From the NCBI GenBank assembly GCA_018657475.1, contig JABHXC010000040.1, forward strand, positions 1-36,932: a stretch of 36,932 bases of DNA, given 5' to 3'. Source of the DNA: Candidatus Woesearchaeota archaeon. Its GTDB lineage: Archaea > Nanobdellota > Nanobdellia > Woesearchaeales > GW2011-AR9. Shown piece by piece: positions 7,058 to 15,782 of this stretch. The first letter of the stretch is position 1, and each line of letters opens with the position of its first letter. A program made the position numbers and the translations under genes. The notes under the pieces are model-generated. The model was not told where the DNA came from, did not search any database, and worked only from the letters and a program-made list of their open reading frames with translations.

Positions 7058-7132
7058 AGAAGAAAGGAAATCTTTATGGTATATAAATCTTTCAGGAGTA
7101 GGTTTTTAAGTGATTAATTTTTTCCATATAAA

Positions 7133-7492
7133 ATGAAGTTTAAAGCAAGAAAAGTTTATGGTCAATCTGGACAGAAAGATTGTCCTTTCTGTGGAGCATT
7201 AGCGATTGCAAAAAATGAACAAGGGTTAGATGTTTGCAGATCTCACAAAAAAGAAGTTTTACAGGAATTTAAGTGTAAATGTGGTAATTGGTTAGAACTT
7301 AAAGTTGGTAAGTTTGGACAATATTTTAATTGTTTTAAATGTGGAAACATGAATTACAACAAAGGAATGGCAATGAAACCTGTTCAGCAAGTAAAAACTG
7401 TAGCTGAGAATGTTATTAAGAAAAAATCTTATGAGAAAAAGGAGCAAAAAGAAACAGTGATTACTACTGATGATGCTTATTATTTCAGTTGA
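7133..7492 (+). CDS. Double zinc-ribbon protein (topoisomerase I-type zinc finger)
   Basis: 119 residues with two four-ligand clusters. The first is CPFCG (residues 17-21) with C37 and H40. The second is CKCG (47-50) with CFKCG (66-70), inside a segment (CGNWLELKVGKFGQYFNC) that closely resembles the C-terminal zinc ribbons of type IA topoisomerases, which bind single-stranded DNA. The basic C-terminus (NVIKKKSYEKKEQKE) supports nucleic-acid binding. It is a stand-alone zinc ribbon without topoisomerase catalytic parts. A DNA- or RNA-binding helper role is inferred. Confidence 0.7.
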   Translation: MKFKARKVYGQSGQKDCPFCGALAIAKNEQGLDVCRSHKKEVLQEFKCKCGNWLELKVGKFGQYFNCFKCGNMNYNKGMAMKPVQQVKTVAENVIKKKSYEKKEQKETVITTDDAYYFS

Positions 7493-7550
7493 GGTTAGGA
7501 TCTGATTTTTCTACAAATGATTTATAAATTAATGTGAGTCACACCACCAA

Positions 7551-8738
7551 ATGGGGGATTACTATTTAGAGAATAGATCTAGATTGCAAGGGCAACCTAA
7601 GAAAACTATTGGAGATTATGTTGCTTCAAATGGAATTTTGGTTCCAAGAAGATTTGACACATTAGTAGAAGCAAGACGATCACATAGGCCTATTTTTTTA
7701 CGAAGTGAACATCAACAGGAATATGATGGCTCATCAGGATTATTAAAAAGTTTACAACTTGGTGAAAAAATGTTTAGATATGGTTCTACTGCAAAGAAAA
7801 CTGATGAATTCTCTCCAAGAGGAATGCAATCTATAGAAGAAATTAGTGATGGTTTTTTTAAGGAATTAGATAAAAATCCTGGAACGCCGGCTTATAGGAC
7901 ATATTGTAAACTTCTTGGAATTGATCAAGAAGAATTTCAAGCCGAGACTACATTCTCTTTATGGGAGAAAATTAAAGGTTTACATAGAACAGTTGTTGCA
8001 GATTCGGCTATTGAAGGAAGGCATCATATCATGACTGTAAAATATGATAAACCAACACATGTGAGTTACACTATTGTTGAAGATGCAAAGATTCATGAAA
8101 ATTTTGGAGAAAATTTACCCGAAGAATTATCTCAGGGAATTAAAAGTTTAATTGAAACTTATGAGCAGGTTCGACATTTATCACACTTTGATTCTAATCA
8201 TTGTCCTATAATGGAATTTAAAACGTGGCAAGGAAAAGATTACTTCTTACAATATCATCGGACAAGAGATTTTGAACCAGCAACATTTAGATTAGATAGG
8301 GAACCAAAAAATGGTGAGATAGAAGTTTTATTTGTAAGAGGGGCTACTTCTCCAGATGGGATGACTGTTGATACCACGGTAATTGATCATTATTGGCACT
8401 CTGGTGGTAAAGGGAATGGAGCATTACCTCTAGATGAAGAAGGAGCATTTGACATTCATTACAGAGATACTTTTTCTGAAATTATGACAAGAAAAAGGAG
8501 ATTACAAATTAATATGGAAAGTGGAATGAGGTGGTTTGCAATTAATATCTCTTATTGGCACTTGTTAAAATCTCAAGTATTTAAGTCTAATATTTCTATT
8601 GTTGATCAAAAATTTAGAATAATTAGTGAAGATGAATTCCACAAATTATATGAAAAATCTTGTGCAGAAGGTAAAGATCAAAGAATTCCTTTACATGTTA
8701 CTTCTGATGGTAGAAGAGCAATTGTTGAAAGACTATAA
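7551..8738 (+). CDS. Large soluble protein of unknown function, possibly ATP-grasp-like
   Basis: 395 residues, no signal or membrane segments. The N-terminal block FLRSEHQQEYDGSSGLLKS (about 49-67) recalls the nucleotide-binding loop of the pyruvate/phosphate dikinase ATP-grasp fold (xRSSAxxED...SxAG), and MEFKTWQGKDYFLQYHR (about 222-238) could be a later beta strand of such a fold. The usual dikinase domains (phospho-His, PEP-binding) are not seen. A TTTATAAA box (7519-7526) precedes the ATG by about 26 nt. Treat the ATP-grasp suggestion as weak; otherwise the family is unknown to me. Confidence 0.45.
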   Translation: MGDYYLENRSRLQGQPKKTIGDYVASNGILVPRRFDTLVEARRSHRPIFLRSEHQQEYDGSSGLLKSLQLGEKMFRYGSTAKKTDEFSPRGMQSIEEISDGFFKELDKNPGTPAYRTYCKLLGIDQEEFQAETTFSLWEKIKGLHRTVVADSAIEGRHHIMTVKYDKPTHVSYTIVEDAKIHENFGENLPEELSQGIKSLIETYEQVRHLSHFDSNHCPIMEFKTWQGKDYFLQYHRTRDFEPATFRLDREPKNGEIEVLFVRGATSPDGMTVDTTVIDHYWHSGGKGNGALPLDEEGAFDIHYRDTFSEIMTRKRRLQINMESGMRWFAINISYWHLLKSQVFKSNISIVDQKFRIISEDEFHKLYEKSCAEGKDQRIPLHVTSDGRRAIVERL

Positions 8739-8741
8739 CTT

Positions 8742-9218
8742 TTAACGTTTCTTCATATCTTTTTTCATATTTCTTTGTAATTCGTCAAAAGAAAGGTATT
8801 TAGAACTTCTTTTTTTAGAAGATTTACCTACAACAAGCACATTTTGCTTTTTCTTAGATTTTCTAATTTTTCTAAGTAATGTGCCAAAAGAAACATAACC
8901 TGTTTCTTTTCTTCTTTTCTTAGCTGCTATTTGTTTAGATGTTCTTTTTGGTTTTACTCTAACATTTTTTTTAACATGATTTTGTCTTTTTCGGACTGTT
9001 TTCTTTACGGTTTTTCTTTTGTTAACTTGTTTTTTGTGCGTAACTTTTCTTTTAGTAGTTTTTCTTTTGTTAACTTTTTTCCTTTGTGGTGCTTTTCTTT
9101 TATTTGAAGATCTTTTAGCAATAGTTTTTCTTTTAGCAACACGTTTCTTAGCAACAGCTTTTCTTTTTGCAGTTCTTTTACGTGCAGGTGCTCTTCGTTG
9201 TGTTTTTGGTTTCGCCAT
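8742..9218 (-). CDS. Lys/Arg-rich chromatin-like protein
   Basis: 158 residues from the ATG at 9218 (an in-frame TTG 3 nt upstream is less likely). The first about 105 residues are almost only K, R, A, T, V in repeats of the type K-R-K-(T/A)-x-(K/A)-K, like the tails of histone H1/Hc1-type proteins. The C-terminus is less biased and has two short related segments, YVSFGTLLRKIRKS and YLSFDELQRNMKKD. It probably binds nucleic acid non-specifically and compacts or coats it. A TTTATAA box lies about 26 nt upstream of the ATG. Sequence-based function is inference from composition only. Confidence 0.7.
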   Translation of the reverse strand: MAKPKTQRRAPARKRTAKRKAVAKKRVAKRKTIAKRSSNKRKAPQRKKVNKRKTTKRKVTHKKQVNKRKTVKKTVRKRQNHVKKNVRVKPKRTSKQIAAKKRRKETGYVSFGTLLRKIRKSKKKQNVLVVGKSSKKRSSKYLSFDELQRNMKKDMKKR

Positions 9219-9306
9219 CAATAAGAGACAAAAAGAATAAGGCTTATAAATTTTTTGTTAATACTTAGAGATAAGTTTTTAATACTTTTAATATTAAATT
9301 AAATTA

Positions 9307-9696
9307 ATGAAAGCTTACATTACTTGTCCGGTTAGTCACACAAGAGAAAGATTAAATCTGTTACCAGAAATCAAATCTATAGTAGAAGAAAAAGAAATAG
9401 ATTCTTTTGTTTTTGAAATTGGGGGTAATAGCACTGAAATTTTTAACAGAGATTATAAACAATTAAATTCATGTGATTTAATCATTGCTGAAGTTTCAGA
9501 AACTAGTCATGGGGTTGGTATTGAAATAGGAATGTCTTATTGTTTAAATTTAAAGAGAATATTATTATTAGAAAAAGGTAAACATGTAACAAAACTTGCT
9601 CAAGGAATGCCAAACACTATCATTGTTGAGTATGAACATTTAAAAGATTTGAAAGATAAACTATCTTCTGCATTGGATAATATTAAATTAATGTAA
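9307..9696 (+). CDS. Nucleoside 2-deoxyribosyltransferase / DNPH1-like hydrolase
   Basis: 129 residues, compact alpha/beta protein. MKAYITCPVSHTRER at the N-terminus and SCDLIIAEVSETSHGVGIEIGMSY (split here only by convention) match the nucleoside deoxyribosyltransferase/RCL fold: the Asp of CDLI and the Glu of GVGIEIG are the expected substrate-binding and nucleophilic residues. Family members cleave the N-glycosidic bond of deoxynucleotides, sanitising the nucleotide pool. A TTTTTAATAC box (about 9275-9283) gives a leaderless start. Exact substrate cannot be read from sequence. Confidence 0.75.
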   Translation: MKAYITCPVSHTRERLNLLPEIKSIVEEKEIDSFVFEIGGNSTEIFNRDYKQLNSCDLIIAEVSETSHGVGIEIGMSYCLNLKRILLLEKGKHVTKLAQGMPNTIIVEYEHLKDLKDKLSSALDNIKLM

Positions 9697-9738
9697 TAAT
9701 CATAAATTTTAGATGTTATTGCTAAAAAACATACAAAT

Positions 9739-10125
9739 CTAGAGCATACTAAAAGTTCTTAACCGGGGAATGTCTGTATTACAGTAAGGGCATGTTCTAG
9801 GTTTTTTACGAAAAACATCGTACCTAAACTGATATTTACAATTGATACACGAATATTTAACATAATCTGTACCCGGAATTCGTTCAAACTGATCTTTTTC
9901 TTCTTTTTTTCTCATTGAAGAAACTTTTTCTAAATATGCATCGTCCATATCCCAACCAGCAGGTTTAGGTGGTGCTTGAGCTTTTTCTTTAGCTTCTTGT
10001 TGTAATTTCTCAGTTTTGCCAGAAAAACATGTAGGGCATACCATCTGTCTCATTTTATAGTGTAACTTAAATTGTTCTGCAGGAGATTCTTTACCACAAT
10101 TTCTACATTTAGCTTTAACGCTCAT
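9739..10125 (-). CDS. Two-zinc-ribbon protein of unknown function
   Basis: 128 residues. The N-terminal ribbon has CRNCG (7-11) and CPTC (30-33); the C-terminal ribbon has CINC (93-96) and CPYCN (112-116). The linker is Lys/Glu-rich with a short Pro-containing stretch. Both ribbons keep the four-cysteine pattern of archaeal RNA- or transcription-associated zinc ribbons. An ACTATAAATAC box lies 26 nt before the ATG, indicating a leaderless transcript. The role is unknown; nucleic-acid binding or protein scaffolding is inferred. Confidence 0.65.
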   Translation of the reverse strand: MSVKAKCRNCGKESPAEQFKLHYKMRQMVCPTCFSGKTEKLQQEAKEKAQAPPKPAGWDMDDAYLEKVSSMRKKEEKDQFERIPGTDYVKYSCINCKYQFRYDVFRKKPRTCPYCNTDIPRLRTFSML

Positions 10126-10200
10126 GAGTTTCTTGAAAAAGTAAGTGTATTTATAGTTTTAGGTAATGGAAAAAATAGAATTTATATGAAGTTATATATC

Positions 10201-11433
10201 TTAAGGAAAAATCATAACTTTATTAATTTTTTTAACTCTTTCTTGGACATATTCTGCTTGTAATTTGTATGCAATATAATCGTCCAATTTTGGGAACGGT
10301 TCTTTTACTTTAGCAGCAATATTACCATTATCTTTGAAAGTTTTTTTGTGTTTTTTCTTGAACTGTTTTACTGCTTCTTTCATTTTTATTGGAGGGCCAA
10401 GATGAAGATATTGTTCTGGTAAAGAATATTTTTTTACAATAAACCATAATTTGTCCCAATCCCAGCCAGATTTAACAATTCCATAATGTTTCAATTCTTT
10501 TTTTAAATGAATAAAAGTTTTCTTTAATTTCATACCAACAACATCTTTTTTACATTTTAATGGATTTAACTCAATGTAAACTAAATAGTTCATTTTAGCT
10601 TGTTTTTTAAGTGAATTTAACGTAACTTTTTTCACAGTAAAATTTTCTAACTTAGGTTTAGAAAGATGTGATCTTGCTAATTTTTTTAGGATTAAGAATT
10701 TTTCTTTTGACAAAGCTGCTGAAGCGTTTCTTGATTTATCTACCGGATCGATAACGATAAGTGGAGATTTACTCTTTGATTTGTTTAAATGAAACAAGAC
10801 ATTACCTTTTGGATAAAAATTGCTAGGATCAATAATAGTTTTATCTTTCCATTTTATTACTGCTTGTAAGAATTTTTCAAAAGTTCCATAATGTGCAACA
10901 ATGATTTCAATAACATACCCACTAATTCCTGAAATGTATGATTCTGCACCATACACTTGAGAAGCTTTACAGAATTGTTTAGCAAGAAGAATTTCATCTT
11001 TTTTCTTTGCATGTTTTTTAATCCATAACGCATGTAACGGAGAAATGTCAGTAATGTTTAGTGCTTGTTCTGCTTTAGTTATTTTTAAGATTGGAACAAT
11101 TTCAAAGATTAATTTATTTTGTTGAATTTGAAAATAGTCTCTACTTCCATGTAAACGGGAAATTTTCTTTTTTGGAAAAGCTTTTTTTAAGTTTGGTTCT
11201 AACAAATCGCTTAATTCTTGTGATTTATCTTTGAACTTTTTTAATGGAAATTGTACAAAAATGTCTATATCGTGGTTACCTTTCAGCCAAGTGTTTTTTG
11301 CAGCACTTCCACCTAAAATGGCTTTTGCTTCAGGTAAACAAGCATTTAAGCGTTGAATAAATTTTTTAATAGAAATTTTAACTTGCTGTTTTTCTTTAGC
11401 TGATGGTTTTATTACATTGAGCACAGCTTTCAT
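10201..11433 (-). CDS. cca: Archaeal class I CCA-adding tRNA nucleotidyltransferase
   Basis: 410 residues. It adds the 3'-CCA to tRNAs, needed here because the window's tRNA gene does not encode CCA. Family signatures are GGSAAKNTWL (41-50) and DIDIFV (55-60), the first two metal carboxylates. The third is probably E111 (FEIVPIL), where many members have Asp. The archaeal tail domain follows, including KSGWDWDKLWFIVKK and LHLGPP. Length is slightly below the usual 430-460. It is divergent from a zinc-ribbon gene and shares a single TATA element with it (11456-11464). Confidence 0.9.
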   Translation of the reverse strand: MKAVLNVIKPSAKEKQQVKISIKKFIQRLNACLPEAKAILGGSAAKNTWLKGNHDIDIFVQFPLKKFKDKSQELSDLLEPNLKKAFPKKKISRLHGSRDYFQIQQNKLIFEIVPILKITKAEQALNITDISPLHALWIKKHAKKKDEILLAKQFCKASQVYGAESYISGISGYVIEIIVAHYGTFEKFLQAVIKWKDKTIIDPSNFYPKGNVLFHLNKSKSKSPLIVIDPVDKSRNASAALSKEKFLILKKLARSHLSKPKLENFTVKKVTLNSLKKQAKMNYLVYIELNPLKCKKDVVGMKLKKTFIHLKKELKHYGIVKSGWDWDKLWFIVKKYSLPEQYLHLGPPIKMKEAVKQFKKKHKKTFKDNGNIAAKVKEPFPKLDDYIAYKLQAEYVQERVKKINKVMIFP

Positions 11434-11453
11434 TCATCAAAGGGGGTAACAAG

Positions 11454-11466
11454 ACTTTTTATATCT
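11454..11466. promoter_or_regulatory. Single TATA element placed to serve two divergent leaderless genes
   Basis: CTTTTTATATCT reads as a TATA box in both directions. Its centre (about 11460) is 26-27 nt from the cca ATG (11433, minus) and 26 nt from the zinc-ribbon ATG (11486, plus). No other TATA-like element exists in the 52-nt gap. Direction would be set by flanking BRE elements. Confidence 0.6.
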
Positions 11467-11485
11467 GTTGGTTTTCCTTAAAAAA

Positions 11486-11776
11486 ATGCCCGTATTAAGA
11501 TTAAAAGTTAAATGTGTAAGTTGTCAAAGAGAAGTGGCAAAACTAGAGTCTAGACAAGTCCCTTCAATGACAAAAGATCCACGTTACCAGTGTTTTTTAT
11601 GCTTTAAACGACATCAACCCATTCAATGGGGATTAGGCGATGAAGAGAAAAAGAAACAAGCATGGTATTGTGCAAGGTGCAATTATCATTTTAAAGCTAA
11701 AAAAGAAAAATGTCCATATTGTGGAAAATCAGATTTGCTTTCAGCAGGAAAAGTAGCTGTCAGAGATTTGTTATAA
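11486..11776 (+). CDS. Zinc-ribbon protein
   Basis: 96 residues from the ATG at 11486 (an in-frame TTG 18 nt upstream would lie too close to the TATA box). Cysteine pairs are CVSC (10-13), CFLC (36-39), CARC (62-65) and CPYCG (75-79), two four-cysteine sites. No membrane segment. Overall it resembles the many small archaeal zinc-ribbon proteins; the partner or target is unknown. The next gene starts 4 nt after its stop, so the two are probably co-transcribed with the VIT transporter. Confidence 0.65.
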   Translation: MPVLRLKVKCVSCQREVAKLESRQVPSMTKDPRYQCFLCFKRHQPIQWGLGDEEKKKQAWYCARCNYHFKAKKEKCPYCGKSDLLSAGKVAVRDLL

Positions 11777-11780
11777 AATT

Positions 11781-12254
11781 ATGATCAGAAAATTAAGATT
11801 TTCTTGGAAATTTTATGTTGGAATACTTCTTGTGTTAGTAAGTTTAGTATTAGGTGGAATCACAAAAATTATTTTTTTCTTATATTTTGAGGATTTATTC
11901 ATAAAATGGACTTCTGTTGTAATTTACATCATCTCTTGGCCAATGTTAATTATTGGAATTTATTGGGTAGGTAAAGATTATGCTGATGCTTTAAAAAAAT
12001 ATTTTAAATTAAAGTTTTATCGTGAAGTTGCTATAAAAGGAACAAAGAAAGCATATCATAAAACTAAAGTTGTTCGGCATAATGCTATTAGAAAAACAAG
12101 AAAAGCAATTATCACAACAAAAACCGTTCATCGTAATGTTAAAAAGAAAGCTTACACTACTACTAAAAACGTTCATAGTCATGTTAAAAATAAAGTTAAA
12201 GCAAAAAGAGCTAAAAGAAAAGAATATAAACAACAAAAATCTACTTCTCGTTAA
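11781..12254 (+). CDS. Two-TM protein with a basic helical-repeat tail
   Basis: 157 residues. Two membrane segments (about 11-34 and 41-63) are followed by a strongly basic tail containing imperfect 15-17 residue repeats of the form T-K-x-V-x-H-x-x-V-K-K (KTKVVRH, TTKTVHRNVKKK, TTKNVHSHVKNK). The tail would lie in the cytoplasm and could bind nucleic acid or acidic lipid, tethering it to the membrane. Its stop codon overlaps the start of the VIT-family gene by 1 nt. No family recognised. Confidence 0.6.
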   Translation: MIRKLRFSWKFYVGILLVLVSLVLGGITKIIFFLYFEDLFIKWTSVVIYIISWPMLIIGIYWVGKDYADALKKYFKLKFYREVAIKGTKKAYHKTKVVRHNAIRKTRKAIITTKTVHRNVKKKAYTTTKNVHSHVKNKVKAKRAKRKEYKQQKSTSR

Positions 12255-12745
12255 TGAAAAAGAGGTTAGTGTATGCTGGAGCGTTTGTTCTAGGATTAAA
12301 TGATGCTTTAGTTGAATTGACAGGTATGTTAGCTGGGTTAACTTTAGCTTTACAAAACACTAAATTAATTGCATTAACTGGATTAGTTGCTGGAATTGCA
12401 GCATCATTATCTATGGCTGCATCAAGTTATCTTTCATCTAAAGAAGATGGGCATCATGGTAAAGAACCGGGTAAGGCAGCATTATACACCGGAATTGCTT
12501 ATATCATTACAGTGTTATTATTAGTGTTCCCATTTTTCTTATTTTCTGTTGCGGCTGCAGCTTTTGGTGTTTCTTTAAGCATTGCAGTATTAATTATAGG
12601 TGCTTATTGTAAATATATGAGTAACATTAAGAAGACTTCTTTCTGGAGAAGGTTTGGTTTAATGATTACAATATCATTTGGAGTTGCACTAATTAGTTTC
12701 TTTGTTGGTTGGGTACTCCGACAAGTGATTGGTGTGGGAGTTTAA
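12254..12745 (+). CDS. VIT1/CCC1-family metal transporter
   Basis: 163 residues, about five membrane helices. The start GAFVLGLNDALVELTGMLAG carries the family's G-L-x-D-A-L-V-E helix, followed by ASLSMAASSYLSSKEDG, which matches the conserved A-x-S-M-x-x-x-x-Y-x-S-x-K segment with the acidic tail of TM2. The family exports Fe(II) or Mn(II) from the cytoplasm (vacuolar import in eukaryotes). The extra cytosolic metal-binding domain of plant VIT1 is absent, as in small prokaryotic members. It is translationally coupled to the preceding gene (TAATG overlap). Confidence 0.85.
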   Translation: MKKRLVYAGAFVLGLNDALVELTGMLAGLTLALQNTKLIALTGLVAGIAASLSMAASSYLSSKEDGHHGKEPGKAALYTGIAYIITVLLLVFPFFLFSVAAAAFGVSLSIAVLIIGAYCKYMSNIKKTSFWRRFGLMITISFGVALISFFVGWVLRQVIGVGV

Positions 12746-12764
12746 ATCTTCTTCTTTAACAAAA

Positions 12765-12799
12765 GATTTATATATCATATGTTATTTTAGTCATATATG
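12765..12799 (+). promoter_or_regulatory. arsR-copA promoter and operator
   Basis: TTTATATA at 12767-12774 precedes the ATG at 12797 by about 27 nt, so the transcript is leaderless. An inverted repeat ATATG (12777-12781), 10-nt spacer, CATAT (12792-12796) covers the transcription start. That is a typical place for an ArsR-family repressor dimer to block transcription; binding is inferred. Confidence 0.5.
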
Positions 12800-13111
12800 G
12801 AACATACTGTTGAAACTTACAAATTTTTCTTTGGAGCTTTAGCTAACCCTAATCGTTTACAGATAATCAATGTTTTACGTGGGAATAAAAAAAATGTAGG
12901 TGAGATTTGTCAAATAACTGGATTTGAGCAAACAATGGTGTCACATAATCTAAAAACATTAGAACATCATGGAATGGTTTTCATGGAAAAGAAAGGTAAG
13001 TTTCGTTATTATACCGTAAATAAGAAAACAATCAAACCTTTATTAGAGTTAATTGATGCTCATATGAAGGAATATTGTTGTAAATTGTTAGAGGGAGAGA
13101 AAAGAAAATGA
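12797..13111 (+). CDS. ArsR-family metal-responsive repressor
   Basis: 104 residues. The winged helix-turn-helix spans about 15-80 ([14 protein letters not shown], then [20 protein letters not shown]). Candidate metal-binding thiols are C39 and the C94-C95 pair near the C-terminus, with H89 nearby. It overlaps the downstream CopA-type gene by 4 nt (ATGA), so it almost certainly controls copper efflux: metal binding would release it from the operator over its own start. Which metal it senses is inferred from the neighbour. Confidence 0.88.
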   Translation: MEHTVETYKFFFGALANPNRLQIINVLRGNKKNVGEICQITGFEQTMVSHNLKTLEHHGMVFMEKKGKFRYYTVNKKTIKPLLELIDAHMKEYCCKLLEGEKRK

Positions 13112-15732
13112 CTATTAGATTAAAGACTGAAAAAAAAATGGTAAAGGATCCTATTTGTGGAATGGATGTTAACCAGAAGAAAGCCAAGTTTAGAGTTAAA
13201 AAAGGGAATAAAGTACATTATTTTTGTAGTAAGAAATGTTTCTCTTCTTTTACGAGTAAAGAAAAAAAACAACCTATTTCACAAATGGAGACTAGTATAA
13301 TTCCTATAAAGGGGATGAGTTGCGCAAGTTGTGTTGCAAAAATTGAGAAAGCCCTTAAGAAAATAGATGGAGTAGCCACTGCTAATGTTAATTTTGCAAC
13401 TGAGAAAGCACGTGTAACTTTTAATTCTAAAAAAACTTCAAGAGTGAATTTAGAAAAAGCAATAAAAAAAACGGGTTATGAGGTTATTAAAGGAGAAACT
13501 TCTAACAAAGCAACAATTAACCTAAAAATTATTGGGATGGATAACCCACATTGTTTAAGTACGGTTAAAGGTGGGCTAAAAAGTCTTGATGGGATAATTG
13601 AAACAGAGTTATCAATAACTCAGAAAGGAGAGATTACTTATGATCCATCTATAACGAATCCTGGGGAAATCAAAAAAACAATTAAATCTCTTGGTTATGA
13701 AACTTTAGAATCATCATCAGGTGTTGACACTGAGAAAAAAGCAAGAGAAAAAGAAATTAGGACTCTGAAAATAAAAACTTTATTCTCTATATTACTTTCT
13801 CTTCCTTTGCTTTATGTAGCAATGATTGCTCCTTTCTTCTCTTTGCCATTACCTGCTTTTATTGGACAAAATATAGCTTTAATTCAATTACTTTTAGCAA
13901 CACCAGTGATGATTGCGGGTTCAATGTTCTTTAAACATGGAATTATTTCACTGTTTAAAACTAGAACTGCCACTATGGACACTCTTGTAGCACTGGGAAC
14001 AGGGACAGCTTATGTTTATTCTCTTGTTGTCGCAATATTTATCTGGCAAGGTAGGGAGGGGTTTAGTGCGCATAATCTTTATTTTGAAACTGCTGCTTTA
14101 TTGATAGCATTCATTTTGCTTGGTAAATATTTAGAAGCCATTGCAAAAGGAAAAACATCAGAGGCAATTAAAAAATTAATGGGATTACAGGCAAAAACTG
14201 CAATTGTTATTAGGAATAAAAAAGAAGTAGAAATTTCTATTCAGGAAGTAAAAGTTGGAGATATAGTAATCGTTAAACCTGGTCAGAAAATTCCAGTTGA
14301 TGGTAAGGTTAAAACTGGACATAGTTCAGTAGATGAGAGTATGATTACTGGTGAAAGTATTCCTGTTGAAAAAAATAAAGGTGATAGAGTAATTGGTGCA
14401 ACTATTAATAAAACGGGTTCTTTTACTTTTGAAGCAACTAAAATTGGATCTGAAACGGCACTTTCACAGATAATTAAGCTAGTTGAAGAGGCACAAGGAA
14501 GTAAAGCTCCTATTCAAAAATTGGCTGATAAAATTTCAGCATACTTTGTTCCTATAGTGATTAGTATTGCAGTTATTGCTTTTTTTGTTTGGTATTTTAC
14601 TGGTTTTGGTTTAGCATTTAGTTTAACTATTTTTGTGGCAGTAGTTATCATTGCATGTCCTTGTGCGTTGGGATTAGCAACACCTACAGCAATTATGGTT
14701 GGGACGGGAAAGGGTGCTCAAAATGGAATTTTGATTAAATCAGCAGAGGCGTTACAAAAAGCACGTGAAATTGATACCATTGTATTTGATAAAACTGGAA
14801 CACTAACAAAAGGAAAACCGGAAGTTACAGATACTTTGTCTTTTAATAAATTTTTAGTTAAAGAAGTTCTTCGCTATGCAGCTATTGCTGAAAAACGAAG
14901 TGAACATCCTTTAGGAGAAGCAATTGTAAAGAAAGCTAAAGAGAAGAAGATGACTGTTCCTGATCCACGCTCTTTTAAAGCAATTATGGGAAGAGGACTT
15001 GAAGCCATGTATAACAAGAATAACATTCTTCTTGGTAACAGGAAACTAATGAGTGAGAAGAAAATTGTTATAATTAGTATTGAAAAACAAATGCAGAAGT
15101 TAGAGAAAGAGGGAAAGACTGCCATGATTCTTGCTGTTAACAAAAAAGTTGCAGGAATAATTGCAGTAGCGGATACCATTAAAGAAACTTCAAAACAAGC
15201 AGTGAAAATTCTTCATGATTTGGATAAGCAAGTAGTCATGCTTACTGGTGATAATTCAAGAACTGCAGCAGCTATAGCTAAACAATTAGGTATAGAAAAA
15301 GTTCTTGCTGAAGTTTTACCAAAAGATAAAGCTGCTCAGATTAAAAAGTTACAAAAAGAAGGTAGAAAAGTTGCAATGGTTGGTGATGGAATAAATGATG
15401 CTCCTGCTTTAGCTCAGGCAGATGTTGGTATAGCAATGGGTGCAGGAACAGATGTTGCAATTGAATCTGCCGACATTGTGTTAATTAAAGAGGATGTACG
15501 AGATGTTGCTACGGCAATGGACTTAAGTAGATATACTATGAGGAAAATCAAACAGAATCTCTTCTGGGCATTTTTTTACAACACTGTTGGAATTCCTGTT
15601 GCAGCAGGAGTATTGTACCCTATTACAGGATGGTTACTAAATCCAATAATTGCAGGTGCAGCTATGGCTTTTAGTAGTGTTTCTGTAGTAAGTAATTCAT
15701 TGCTAATGAAGAGATGGAGGCCTAAATCCTAA
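13108..15732 (+). CDS. copA: CopA-type Cu(I)-exporting P1B-1 ATPase with N-terminal YHS domain
   Basis: 874 residues. Order: YHS/TRASH-like metal domain (DPICGMDV 14-21, C40, C44); a heavy-metal-associated domain with GMSCASC (69-75); a second HMA domain whose motif is degenerate (GMDNPHC, 143-149, one Cys); then the ATPase core with membrane CPC ([14 protein letters not shown]), DKTGTLTKG phosphorylation site, [20 protein letters not shown] in TM7 and MxxSS in TM8, the Cu(I) signature. It pumps Cu(I) out across the membrane. Translationally coupled to the repressor. The YHS addition and degenerate HMA2 are variations on the usual layout. Confidence 0.95.
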   Translation: MTIRLKTEKKMVKDPICGMDVNQKKAKFRVKKGNKVHYFCSKKCFSSFTSKEKKQPISQMETSIIPIKGMSCASCVAKIEKALKKIDGVATANVNFATEKARVTFNSKKTSRVNLEKAIKKTGYEVIKGETSNKATINLKIIGMDNPHCLSTVKGGLKSLDGIIETELSITQKGEITYDPSITNPGEIKKTIKSLGYETLESSSGVDTEKKAREKEIRTLKIKTLFSILLSLPLLYVAMIAPFFSLPLPAFIGQNIALIQLLLATPVMIAGSMFFKHGIISLFKTRTATMDTLVALGTGTAYVYSLVVAIFIWQGREGFSAHNLYFETAALLIAFILLGKYLEAIAKGKTSEAIKKLMGLQAKTAIVIRNKKEVEISIQEVKVGDIVIVKPGQKIPVDGKVKTGHSSVDESMITGESIPVEKNKGDRVIGATINKTGSFTFEATKIGSETALSQIIKLVEEAQGSKAPIQKLADKISAYFVPIVISIAVIAFFVWYFTGFGLAFSLTIFVAVVIIACPCALGLATPTAIMVGTGKGAQNGILIKSAEALQKAREIDTIVFDKTGTLTKGKPEVTDTLSFNKFLVKEVLRYAAIAEKRSEHPLGEAIVKKAKEKKMTVPDPRSFKAIMGRGLEAMYNKNNILLGNRKLMSEKKIVIISIEKQMQKLEKEGKTAMILAVNKKVAGIIAVADTIKETSKQAVKILHDLDKQVVMLTGDNSRTAAAIAKQLGIEKVLAEVLPKDKAAQIKKLQKEGRKVAMVGDGINDAPALAQADVGIAMGAGTDVAIESADIVLIKEDVRDVATAMDLSRYTMRKIKQNLFWAFFYNTVGIPVAAGVLYPITGWLLNPIIAGAAMAFSSVSVVSNSLLMKRWRPKS

Positions 15733-15782
15733 ATTATTTATTTTTGATTAAACTATTATTTAAAAAAAAGAGGTTGAAAAAA

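Noticed and set aside
8900-9215. Repetitive AAG/AAA-rich DNA in the basic protein gene as a tandem repeat array
   Set aside because: The repetition follows from Lys/Arg-rich coding and is too irregular at DNA level to be a repeat array.
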